Positions 1 to 6,238 of a stretch of 7,406 nucleotides of DNA are shown here, piece by piece. Both the position numbers and the translations under genes were made by a program. The notes beneath the pieces are model-generated. The model saw only the letters and a list, made by a program, of their open reading frames with translations. It did no database searches and was not told the DNA's origin. Position 1 is the first letter of the stretch; the number at the start of each line of letters is the position of its first letter. This stretch comes from an uncultured Verrucomicrobiota bacterium. GTDB taxonomy: Bacteria > Verrucomicrobiota > Verrucomicrobiia > Limisphaerales > JADLHS01. The stretch covers positions 1 through 7,406 of the forward strand of contig CALAYC010000044.1 in the NCBI GenBank assembly GCA_937894935.1, given 5' to 3'.

Positions 1-127
1 GCTTTTGCACAATACGTGAGGTCACCATCGCGCGGCCCATTTTCCGTTCGTGATCCAGACTTGCGGTCCGGCTGGGTCGCGTCGGCTTCGTCGCCCGGTA
101 ATTCGATGGCTTTTTCGGTGCAGGCAT
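1..127 (-). CDS. Possible 5' end of a divergent gene, truncated by the window edge (uncertain)
   Basis: A reverse-strand frame is open from an ATG at 127-125 to the window edge, giving about 42 residues that begin MPAPKKPSNYRATKP and are rich in Lys, Arg, Pro and Thr. Its third codon positions are fairly GC-rich, as in the real genes here. The same frame can extend to an ATG at 196-194. No Shine-Dalgarno sequence stands before either start. A second reverse frame (ATG at 209-207) is also open to the edge and gives an acidic, equally plausible peptide, and a forward frame is open from base 1 to a TAA at 127-129. I recognise no family in any of them. If this frame is real it would be transcribed divergently from the TPR-peptidase gene. 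It is reported only because it cannot be excluded. Confidence 0.2.
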   Translation of the reverse strand, partial: MPAPKKPSNYRATKPTRPSRTASLDHERKMGRAMVTSRIVQK

Positions 128-274
128 AAATGAAAGATGCTGGGGATTGAATCTGCCTCCGACCAACGCCGGCCAACGTCGTCGCAACTGCTTCATGAAT
201 GTGCGGCATGGAATGTTCCTCTCTGCTGGAACGGCTTCGCGGCGGAAGATTTGTTTTAAACCAATCTACGGCCA

Positions 275-430
275 ATGCTCGTCATCACCATCGGCGGCAG
301 TGCTGAAACTCCCGGACGGAAATACCGCACCACGACTCAGGATTTATCCGAGTGCACGCTTGAAAGCGTTCCGCTTAAAGTCTATCAGCGCGGCTTCATC
401 GGGCTTGCACCGGTGCAAAGCATCGCCTAA
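275..430 (+). CDS. Small ORF, 51 codons, hypothetical
   Basis: This frame runs from ATG 275 to TAA 428-430 and ends 8 nt before the ATG of the TPR-peptidase gene. The peptide begins MLVITIGGSAETPGRKYR and ends GLAPVQSIA. Its codons look like those of neighbouring genes (many C/G third positions: GTC, ATC, ACC, GGC, CGC, TTC), unlike the overlapping longer frame. There is no signal peptide, membrane segment or recognisable motif, and no good ribosome binding site before the ATG. An in-frame TAA at 257-259 closes the frame upstream, so it is either a true small protein, a leader peptide for the next gene, or the 3' remnant of a decayed gene. I recognise no family. The short distance to the next start would allow translational coupling. 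Confidence 0.3.
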   Translation: MLVITIGGSAETPGRKYRTTTQDLSECTLESVPLKVYQRGFIGLAPVQSIA

Positions 431-438
431 AAGTTATC

Positions 439-3030
439 ATGCCTGTTCGCGAGGAAACTTCCCCTTTCGCAAAGGCGCGTTGTGTCGCGCTGACCCTCGC
501 GATCCTCTGCTTCGCTCCAAACTTTGCGCTGGCCCAATCTTCGGCCGACGCCCAAAAACTTTTCCTCAGCGGTCAATACGCGGCGTGCATCGAGTCGTGC
601 CAGAAATCGGAAGCCTCGTTTTCACACGATGAAGAATGGCCGTTGCTTCACGCGCAGGCGTTGTTGGCGACCGGTAAATATCACGAAGCGGAGAATGTTA
701 TCAGCAATGGCATTGCGCGACTCTCCGGCAGTGTGCGTCTGCGTTGGTTGGGACTGGAAACAGCGCGCTTTACCGATCAACCGAAACTCGCCGTGCAACG
801 GCTCGCCGATATCAATCGCCTCGCCGCCACACGCACCTGGGCTTATCGCGAACCTGCGGACATTGTTGTGCTCGGTCGCGCCGCGCTCCGCCTCGGTCTT
901 GATCCGAAAGCGGTATTGGAACGCCTGTTCAATGTCGCGCAAAACGCCGCACCGGAGCATCGGGACGCTTATCTCGCCAGCGGTGAATTGGCCTTGGAGA
1001 AACATGATTACGCCATCGCCGCGAATAAGTTTTCCGAAGCACTCAAACGCTTTCCTGACGATGCAGATATTCTGAACGGCTTGGCACGCGCTTATCAGCC
1101 AAATGCTCAGGCGCGCGCGCTTGAATTACTCCAGACCGCGCTTGAGAAAAACGAGAATCACGCTCCGAGCATTCTGTTGCTCGCCGACCATGCGGTGGAC
1201 GCGGAACAATACGACGAAGCGGAAGAGTTGTTGCGTCGCGCGCTCGCCATAAATCCCTGGGAGCCGCAAGCGTGGGCATATCGCGCCGTACTCGCTCATT
1301 TGCGCAATGATCCGGTCGCCGAAACCCGCGCGCGCGAAACTGCATTGAAATTCTGGCGCGCAAACCCGACCGTAGATCATCTCATCGGTTTAAAACTTTC
1401 GCAGAAATATCGTTTTGCTGAAGGCTCGGAATACCAACGCCGCGCGCTCGGCATGGACGCCAACTATCTACCAGCGCGAATCCAACTCGCGCAGGATTTG
1501 TTGCGACTCGGCGATGGTGACGGTTGGAAACTCGTCGCCGAAGTTCACGCGGAAGATGGCTACGATGTCACGGCTTACAATCTCGTTACGTTGCGTGATA
1601 CGATGCAGAAATTCGCCACGCTGACGAATGAACATTTCATCGTGCGCATGGCGACAAACGAAGCCGCGCTTTACGGCGACCGCGCGCTCGCGCTGCTGGA
1701 ACGCGCTCGTTCTAATTTAACCGCAAAATATGGCCTCACGCTGAAATCCCCCACCGTGATCGAAATCTTTCCAGAACAAAAAGATTTCGCCGTACGCACG
1801 TTCGGCATGCCGCACAATCCTGGTTTTCTCGGGGTTTGCTTCGGTCGCGTCGTCACTGCGAACAGTCCCGCTTCACAAGGCGGTAATCCGTCCAACTGGG
1901 AAGCCGTGCTGTGGCACGAGTTCTGTCACGTCGTCACGTTGCAGATGACGAAAAACAAAATGCCGCGTTGGCTGAGCGAAGGCATTTCCGTTTACGAAGA
2001 GCTGCAAGAAAATCCCACGTGGGGGCAATCGATGAACCCGCGGTATCGCGAGATGATTCTCGACAATGAACTCACCCCAGTCAGCGAACTGAGCAGCGTG
2101 TTCATGACCGCCAAGAGCCCTTTGCACGTTCAATTCGCTTATTACCAATCTGCTCTTGTGGTGGAGTTTCTCGTCAACAAATTCGGTCTCGATAAGTTGA
2201 GGGCCATTTTGAGCGACCTTGCTGCCGGCGAAAATATCAACACTGCAATCGTTACTCATACGGCGCCGCTGAAAGAGATTGAACGCGACTTCGCAGCATT
2301 CGCAATCGCCCGCGCGAAAGCGCTCGGGCCGGATCTCGATTGGAAACGGCCCGAGCGTTCGCGCATCGAAGTTCCGGGCTTCAGCGAACAACGCATTGAA
2401 ATTGCAAATCTCAAGAACTCAAAAAATTATTGGGTATTGATGGAACAGGCGCGCCGGCTAATCAGGGAAAAACAATGGTCTGAAGCGCTGGAGCCGTTGA
2501 AAATTTTGATTGAGGCATATCCGAATCAAACCGGACCTGATAACGCCTATGCAATGTTGGCAACAGTTCATCGCAATCTGAATAACGCCGCCGAAGAACG
2601 CGCCGCCTTAGAAAAATGGGCTGCGCTCGAAGGTGATGCGTCCGATGCGTATCTGCGATTGATGGAGCTGGCCGAAGCCGCGAATGATTGGCCCACTGTT
2701 GTGACAAATGCCGAACGTTTTCTCGCGGTCAACCCGCTCGTGCCGCAACCGTATCGCAGCCTCGGTCGCGCCGCCGAACATCTCGGCGCGCCCGCCGACG
2801 CGATTAACGCTTACGAGAAATTGTTGCTGCTCGATCCGGCAGATCCCGCCGATGTGCATTTTCGACTGGCCAAACTGTTACGCACCAAAAATGAATCCGC
2901 GGCGAAGCGTCACGTGTTGCAGGCTTTGGAGGAAGCGCCGCGATTTCGTGACGCCCATCGGTTATTGCTTGAATTGGCGCGCACCTCGACCAGTCCAACT
3001 CCTCCGAAACCACAATCACAATTCGAGTGA
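439..3030 (+). CDS. Secreted TPR protein with central peptidase MA-like metallopeptidase domain
   Basis: The protein has 863 residues. Residues 1-32 look like a signal peptide (basic region, hydrophobic core VALTLAILCF, cleavage after ALA at 32), so it probably acts in the periplasm or at the envelope. Residues about 34-340 carry TPR-type helical repeats, clear at about 176-212 and 242-275. From about 398 to 625 lies a gluzincin-like domain of the peptidase MA type: HEFCH at 493-497 supplies two His zinc ligands and the catalytic Glu494, and WLSEG (511-515) supplies Glu514 as the likely third ligand, 17 residues after His497. Residues about 659-848 are a second TPR block, followed by a Pro/Ser/Thr-rich tail. 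All expected metal-site residues are present, so activity is plausible, but the substrate is unknown. The ATG at 439 is preferred because it gives an intact signal peptide; the Shine-Dalgarno sequence is weak. The stop overlaps the next start (GTGA), indicating coupling to the DUF4159 gene. The TPR arms may bind client proteins. Confidence 0.9.
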   Translation: MPVREETSPFAKARCVALTLAILCFAPNFALAQSSADAQKLFLSGQYAACIESCQKSEASFSHDEEWPLLHAQALLATGKYHEAENVISNGIARLSGSVRLRWLGLETARFTDQPKLAVQRLADINRLAATRTWAYREPADIVVLGRAALRLGLDPKAVLERLFNVAQNAAPEHRDAYLASGELALEKHDYAIAANKFSEALKRFPDDADILNGLARAYQPNAQARALELLQTALEKNENHAPSILLLADHAVDAEQYDEAEELLRRALAINPWEPQAWAYRAVLAHLRNDPVAETRARETALKFWRANPTVDHLIGLKLSQKYRFAEGSEYQRRALGMDANYLPARIQLAQDLLRLGDGDGWKLVAEVHAEDGYDVTAYNLVTLRDTMQKFATLTNEHFIVRMATNEAALYGDRALALLERARSNLTAKYGLTLKSPTVIEIFPEQKDFAVRTFGMPHNPGFLGVCFGRVVTANSPASQGGNPSNWEAVLWHEFCHVVTLQMTKNKMPRWLSEGISVYEELQENPTWGQSMNPRYREMILDNELTPVSELSSVFMTAKSPLHVQFAYYQSALVVEFLVNKFGLDKLRAILSDLAAGENINTAIVTHTAPLKEIERDFAAFAIARAKALGPDLDWKRPERSRIEVPGFSEQRIEIANLKNSKNYWVLMEQARRLIREKQWSEALEPLKILIEAYPNQTGPDNAYAMLATVHRNLNNAAEERAALEKWAALEGDASDAYLRLMELAEAANDWPTVVTNAERFLAVNPLVPQPYRSLGRAAEHLGAPADAINAYEKLLLLDPADPADVHFRLAKLLRTKNESAAKRHVLQALEEAPRFRDAHRLLLELARTSTSPTPPKPQSQFE

Positions 3031-3860
3031 AACGTCGTCGTCAATGGATGATCTGGTCGCTGCTGGCCCTGTTGCTGGTGGGAACGATTGCCTTCGCGCA
3101 ACGGCGCGGTTTCCGACGCCAATTTCAGGTAACCGATCGAAACGGCGTACCGGAGTGGAGCAATGAAGCAGGCTTCGAGCAGGATGTGTTTACGTTCGTC
3201 CGGGTAATTTATGATTCCGATTGGTCCGGTCGGCGGCGCGGCGGCGGCTGGACCGTTGATTTTCCTGAAGCCGATTTGAATTTTTCCTATCGCCTGCAGC
3301 AACTGACTTCACTCAAGGTTAATCCTAACCCCAAGGCATTACGCGTCACCGATCCAGACCTTGCGAATTATCCTTTCATTTACATGGCAGAACCCGGGTC
3401 GCTGCTTTTTAGCGAAGAAGAAGTCATCGCGCTACGCCGATATCTGCTGAACGGCGGTTTCATGATGGTGGACGATTTTTGGGGCGAGGATGAGTACCGA
3501 AATTTTTACGGCCAGATGAAACGCGTGTTTCCTGATCGCGAACCGGTTGATTTGCCGTTGGAACATCCGATTTTTCATTTCGTTTTTGATCTCAAAGAAA
3601 AACCCCAGATTCCCAACTTTCGCACCGGTGAAGACAGCCAATTTACCGGCGTCACCTGGGAACGTTGGGATGCTCGGACGCCGAACTATCGCGCTGTCTT
3701 CGACGATCGCGGTCGCATGATGGTTATGATTTGTCATAACACCGACCTCGGTGACGGCTGGGAACGCGAAGGCGAATATGAATATTACTTCCGCGAGTTT
3801 TCTGAGAAGAAAGCCTATCCGCTTGGCATCAATATCGTCTTTTACGCGATGACGCACTGA
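3027..3860 (+). CDS. DUF4159 domain protein, exported or membrane-anchored
   Basis: The protein has 277 residues and starts at GTG 3027, overlapping the upstream TGA by 4 nt. No Shine-Dalgarno sequence is visible, so translation probably depends on coupling. Residues 1-24 form a signal peptide or N-terminal anchor (MKRRRQ, then a hydrophobic stretch, possible cleavage after AFA). Residues about 54-277 match what I know of DUF4159: FVRVIYDSDW near 57-66, an Asn/Tyr/Arg segment (NFSYRLQQLT, 85-94), YPFIYMAEPG (115-124), the GGFMMVDDFWG strand-loop (143-153), EHPIFH (179-184) and the NTDLGDGWE segment (238-246). Such domains resemble the class I glutamine amidotransferase-like fold, but the only cysteine in the whole protein is Cys236 (MICHNTD), not at a nucleophile elbow, so a binding rather than a catalytic role is likelier. 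The family commonly occurs with MoxR/DUF58/BatA genes, as here. Its molecular function is not known. Confidence 0.88.
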   Translation: MKRRRQWMIWSLLALLLVGTIAFAQRRGFRRQFQVTDRNGVPEWSNEAGFEQDVFTFVRVIYDSDWSGRRRGGGWTVDFPEADLNFSYRLQQLTSLKVNPNPKALRVTDPDLANYPFIYMAEPGSLLFSEEEVIALRRYLLNGGFMMVDDFWGEDEYRNFYGQMKRVFPDREPVDLPLEHPIFHFVFDLKEKPQIPNFRTGEDSQFTGVTWERWDARTPNYRAVFDDRGRMMVMICHNTDLGDGWEREGEYEYYFREFSEKKAYPLGINIVFYAMTH

Positions 3861-3893
3861 GGCATGAATCTCTCGCACCGCAACCAGATTTCC

Positions 3894-3963
3894 GTAGCCG
3901 CCGACGTGAGGAGGCGGATTCTTATCCCTCTTAACCAGTCCGCCTCCTCACGTCGGCGGCTAC
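3894..3963. repeat. Perfect 25-bp inverted repeat, REP/MITE-like palindrome
   Basis: Arms at 3894-3918 (starts GTAGCCGCCGACGTGAGG) and 3939-3963 are exact reverse complements, separated by a 20-nt loop (3919-3938). Each arm also contains its own small hairpin, CCGCC against GGCGG (3898-3902 with 3913-3917, and 3940-3944 with 3955-3959), so the element is palindromic on two levels. It has no flanking T-run, so it is not a classical intrinsic terminator. It lies 33 nt after the DUF4159 stop, and its right arm ends 20 nt before the moxR TTG. From general memory, similar GC-rich palindromes recur in Verrucomicrobiota genomes; I could not verify this. It may protect or end the upstream mRNA, or be a dispersed palindromic element. 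Confidence 0.85.
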
Positions 3964-3972
3964 AACGCTATT

Positions 3973-3978
3973 GAAGGA
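3973..3978 (+). promoter_or_regulatory. Ribosome binding site for moxR (supports TTG start)
   Basis: GAAGGA lies 5 nt before TTG 3984. The frame is closed by an in-frame TGA at 3972-3974, and the first in-frame ATG comes only at residue 88, beyond the Walker A motif. The TTG with this Shine-Dalgarno sequence is therefore the only sensible start. Confidence 0.75.
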
Positions 3979-3983
3979 ATCCC

Positions 3984-4997
3984 TTGTCATTTCAAACTCC
4001 AACTCCAGTTTCCGAAGAACAAATCGTCGCTCAGATCAAGACCGGACGGGAACGCATTCACGGCGAACTCGCCAAGGTGATCGTAGGTCAGAAAGACGTC
4101 ATCGAACAATTGCTCATCGCGCTGTTCGCCGGCGGACATTGTTTGATTACCGGCGCGCCCGGGCTTGCCAAAACTCTGCTCGTGAAATCCATCGCGCAGG
4201 TGTTTCACCTGAAATTTCAACGCGTGCAATTCACGCCGGATTTGATGCCCGCCGACATTACCGGCACAGAAATTTTGCAGGACACCGGTACTGAACGAAA
4301 ACTGGCGTTCGTTCCCGGGCCGATCTTTGCCAACATGATTCTCGCCGACGAAATCAATCGCACGCCGCCCAAGACTCAGGCCGCGTTGCTCGAAGCGATG
4401 CAGGAACATCAGGTCACCGCCGCTGGCGTGCGTCATTCTCTGCCGGAGCCTTTCTTTGTTCTCGCCACGCAAAATCCCATCGAAATGGAAGGCACGTATC
4501 CCTTGCCCGAGGCGCAGCTCGACCGCTTCATGTTCAATGTGGTGATTGATTACCTGCCCGAGGACGAGGAAGTCGAGGTCGTCAAACAAACCACCAGCGG
4601 GAAACCTGCGCCCATCGAACCGCTCTTCACTGGCGACGACGTGATGCGCTTTCATGACATCGTCCGCAAAGTGCCCATCGCCTCCGATCTCGTCCGCTAC
4701 GCCGTTCGCCTGGCGGCTGCCTCCCGGCCCAAGCAACCCAACGCGCCGGATTTCGTCAACGAATGGATCAGTTGGGGCGCTGGCCTGCGCGCCGGACAAT
4801 TCCTCGTACTGGGCGCGAAAGTCCGCGCCCTGCTTCAAGGCCGTGCCCACGTCACGGCTGAAGACATTCAAACGCTGGCCGCACCAGTGTTGCGCCACCG
4901 CATCCTGCTCAATTATCGCGCGGAGGCAGAAGGTGTGACGGTGGATAGTGTCATTAGAAAGCTCGTCGAAGCGGTCAAGGATGTTGCCGTGAAATAA
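3984..4997 (+). CDS. moxR: MoxR-family AAA+ ATPase
   Basis: This cytoplasmic AAA+ ATPase has 337 residues, the usual MoxR length. Walker A is GAPGLAKT (57-64), Walker B is MILADEIN (118-125, Asp122/Glu123), the sensor-1 region is ATQNP (161-165, Asn164), and the likely arginine finger lies in EAQLDRF (Arg181). After the ATPase core comes the lid domain with WGAGLRA (264-270), where many relatives have WGASPRA; Arg269 would be the sensor-2 Arg. All residues needed for ATP binding and hydrolysis are present. MoxR ATPases are thought to act as chaperones that mature or remodel client proteins together with vWA-domain partners, and the DUF58 and BatA-type genes downstream fit that. The start is TTG, supported by GAAGGA 5 nt upstream and a TGA closing the frame just before. 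Unusually, both flanking intergenic gaps are filled with palindromes. The family call is certain; the client is unknown. Confidence 0.96.
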   Translation: MSFQTPTPVSEEQIVAQIKTGRERIHGELAKVIVGQKDVIEQLLIALFAGGHCLITGAPGLAKTLLVKSIAQVFHLKFQRVQFTPDLMPADITGTEILQDTGTERKLAFVPGPIFANMILADEINRTPPKTQAALLEAMQEHQVTAAGVRHSLPEPFFVLATQNPIEMEGTYPLPEAQLDRFMFNVVIDYLPEDEEVEVVKQTTSGKPAPIEPLFTGDDVMRFHDIVRKVPIASDLVRYAVRLAAASRPKQPNAPDFVNEWISWGAGLRAGQFLVLGAKVRALLQGRAHVTAEDIQTLAAPVLRHRILLNYRAEAEGVTVDSVIRKLVEAVKDVAVK

Positions 4998-5034
4998 ACA
5001 TACGCCGTGCGAGCCTGTGCAACAATACGCCGTC

Positions 5035-5098
5035 CCGGATGCCAGTTTTGCCGTTGGCCCGATCGGAGCCACCCTGGCATCCCGGCCGCGAAGCGGCC
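5035..5098. repeat. Imperfect inverted repeat plus short hairpin
   Basis: ATGCCAG at 5039-5045 pairs with CTGGCAT at 5074-5080. With one bulged base (5081) the pairing continues as CCGG (5035-5038) with CCGG (5082-5085). Directly beside and partly overlapping it, GGCCGC (5084-5089) and GCGGCC (5093-5098) form a tight 6-bp stem with a GAA loop. The two stems share bases, so they would be alternatives. No T-run follows. This may be a separate dispersed palindrome or a decayed copy of one. Confidence 0.6.
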
Positions 5099-5103
5099 AA
5101 ATA

Positions 5104-5213
5104 TGAATAGCCGTGGGTGTAAACCCACGGTTTGTTACCGAAAGAACATTCGCCCCCTGCGGGGCCGAATGTTCCTCGCTCCGAATCCGTGGGTTATCAC
5201 CCACGGCTATTCA
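5104..5213. repeat. Three-hairpin palindromic element with 27-bp terminal inverted repeats
   Basis: Outer arms at 5104-5130 (TGAATAGCCGTGGGTG...) and 5187-5213 are reverse complements at 25 of 27 positions. Each arm is itself a hairpin: CCGTGGGT with ACCCACGG, an 8-bp perfect stem with a 4-nt loop (GTAA on the left, TATC on the right). Both mismatches between the arms fall in that loop, so every stem is intact. In the middle, GAACATTCG (5144-5152) pairs with CGAATGTTC (5166-5174), extended by CCCC (5153-5156) with GGGG (5161-5164), a bulged C at 5165 and a CTGC loop. The whole can fold as one long stem or as three adjacent hairpins. No transposase is nearby. This looks like a miniature palindromic repeat (REP/MITE-like), perhaps adopted as an RNA structure. 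Confidence 0.85.
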
Positions 5214-5272
5214 CGTTTTGTGCCTTCGGAACAATTAATCGCTCACATCAGCGTTTGCCTGTTTGCGGAACG

Positions 5273-6238
5273 ATGAACACTTTCGCTTCAACCGCCACCA
5301 CGCCGCGCCAGGAATCTTATTCTTCCAAACTGATTTCTCCGCAAACCTTGATGGCCATCAAAAATCTCGAACTGCGCGCCCGCATCGTGGTCGAGGGATT
5401 CTGGCATGGCATTCATCGGAGTCCGTATCACGGCTTCTCCGTCGAGTTCACCGAGTATCGCCAGTATTCGCCCGGCGACGACCCGCGCTATCTCGACTGG
5501 CGACTCTTCGCGCGCAGCGACCGTTATTACATCAAGAAATTCGAGGACGAAACGAATCTCCGCTGTTACCTGCTCGTGGATCACAGTCGCTCGATGGATT
5601 TCGGCTCAACCGGCTACACGAAGTCTCAATACGCCAATACGCTCGCGGCGACGCTTGCCTACTTTCTCCATCAACAAGGCGACGCTGTGGGTCTGCTCAC
5701 TTTCGACGAGCAAATCCGCGATTACCTGCCCGCCCGCAATCGCATGGGGCACTTGCGCCGGCTCATGCTCCAACTCGAACAAGCCACCGCCGGCACGGCC
5801 ACGGATCTTATCGCGCCACTGAAGCGCATTGTTGAAATCGTTCGCAAACGCTCGTTGATGGTTTTTATTTCGGACTTTCTCGCACCCATTGAAACCCTGG
5901 AGCGCAATCTCACCGCGCTCGCCGCGTCCGGTCATGAAGTCATGCTGTTTCAAGTTCTTGACCCTGCCGAACTCACGTTCAACTTCGATCGCGCCGTGAT
6001 GTTCCGCGATGTTGAATCCGGTCGCGACCTGTTCATTGATCCAACCACCGTGCGTCGGGATTATCTTGAGCGATTTCAGGCGCACAACACTGCGGTGCGT
6101 GAAACCTGTCAACGCCTCGGGGTTGGCTATCGCTCCTTCAGCACCGATCGCGCGTTAGAATTGGCCATGTTCGATTTCCTGCGCGAACGGCATCAACGGC
6201 ATAAAAACACTTCGCGGTTTTCCCGCGCCCGGAAATGA
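5273..6238 (+). CDS. DUF58 domain protein with vWA-type metal site
   Basis: With the ATG at 5273 the protein has 321 residues. The conserved N-terminal block runs from KNLELRARIVVEGF (30-43) through HRSPYHGFSVEF (48-59), YRQYSPGDDPRYLDWRLFAR (62-81) and DRYYIKKFEDETNL (83-96), the signature of DUF58. A von Willebrand A-like fold follows with an apparently complete MIDAS: DHSRS (Asp103, Ser105, Ser107), Thr177 in GTATD and Asp201 in FISD. No signal peptide or membrane segment is seen, so it is probably cytoplasmic and may be a partner of the MoxR ATPase; its metal site could contact client proteins. The frame extends upstream to 5132, but that part translates the palindromic element, so ATG 5273 is preferred despite a weak ribosome site (GGAA, 2 nt spacer). 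An internal ATG at 5351 (residue 27) is possible but would cut close to the conserved block. The stop overlaps the next ATG (ATGA). Confidence 0.93.
   Translation: MNTFASTATTPRQESYSSKLISPQTLMAIKNLELRARIVVEGFWHGIHRSPYHGFSVEFTEYRQYSPGDDPRYLDWRLFARSDRYYIKKFEDETNLRCYLLVDHSRSMDFGSTGYTKSQYANTLAATLAYFLHQQGDAVGLLTFDEQIRDYLPARNRMGHLRRLMLQLEQATAGTATDLIAPLKRIVEIVRKRSLMVFISDFLAPIETLERNLTALAASGHEVMLFQVLDPAELTFNFDRAVMFRDVESGRDLFIDPTTVRRDYLERFQAHNTAVRETCQRLGVGYRSFSTDRALELAMFDFLRERHQRHKNTSRFSRARK

Larger units (their letters stand above)
1..438. other. Upstream region without a convincing large gene
   Basis: This 438-base stretch precedes the TPR-peptidase gene. It holds the ambiguous edge-truncated frames at 1-209, a small forward frame at 275-430, and a perfect 14-bp palindrome at 405-418. 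No clear -35/-10 promoter, tRNA-like fold or terminator could be picked out by eye. A forward frame at 147-632 exists, but it starts at TTG, is rich in Arg, Ser and Cys, and overlaps the signal-peptide region of the next gene by almost 200 bases, so it is treated as a shadow. The promoter of the downstream genes presumably lies here, but I cannot place it. Confidence 0.5.
3861..3983. other. Intergenic spacer before moxR with a perfect inverted repeat
   Basis: This 123-nt gap separates the DUF4159 and MoxR genes. Its main content is the 25-bp inverted repeat described separately, followed by the ribosome binding site of moxR. No small coding frame or clear promoter was recognised in it. Confidence 0.6.
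4998..5272. other. Palindrome-rich spacer between moxR and the DUF58 gene
   Basis: This 275-nt gap lies between two genes that are usually tightly linked in this operon type. It holds one stem-loop pair at 5035-5098 and a large three-hairpin element at 5104-5213, each listed separately. Forward frames cross it, including an upstream extension of the DUF58 frame, but their peptides are dictated by the palindromes and look non-coding. The remaining 60 bases before the DUF58 ATG are AT-richer (AACAATTAATCGCTCACATC) and could hold a promoter, but no convincing -35/-10 pair was seen. Confidence 0.6.

Noticed and set aside
147..632. A 161-codon forward frame overlapping the TPR-peptidase start
   Set aside because: TTG start without a ribosome site, Arg/Ser/Cys-rich composition, and a 194-nt overlap with a gene that has a clear signal peptide.
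1043..1363. Reverse-strand frames within the TPR-peptidase gene
   Set aside because: They are antisense shadows of a continuous 863-codon gene and show no motifs or ribosome sites.
3894..3963. Intrinsic terminator after the DUF4159 gene
   Set aside because: The stem is strong, but the 20-nt loop is large and the stem is followed by TACAACGCTA on one strand and CGGAAATCTG on the other, not a T-run.
3987..5204. A 405-codon reverse-strand open frame covering the whole MoxR gene
   Set aside because: It is an antisense shadow of a gene with unmistakable AAA+ motifs; its product has no recognisable domain and it runs through the palindromic gap.
5132..5272. Upstream extension of the DUF58 protein by 47 residues
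   Set aside because: The extra residues are a translation of the palindromic element and add nothing resembling the family; ATG 5273 gives a normal-looking N-terminus.
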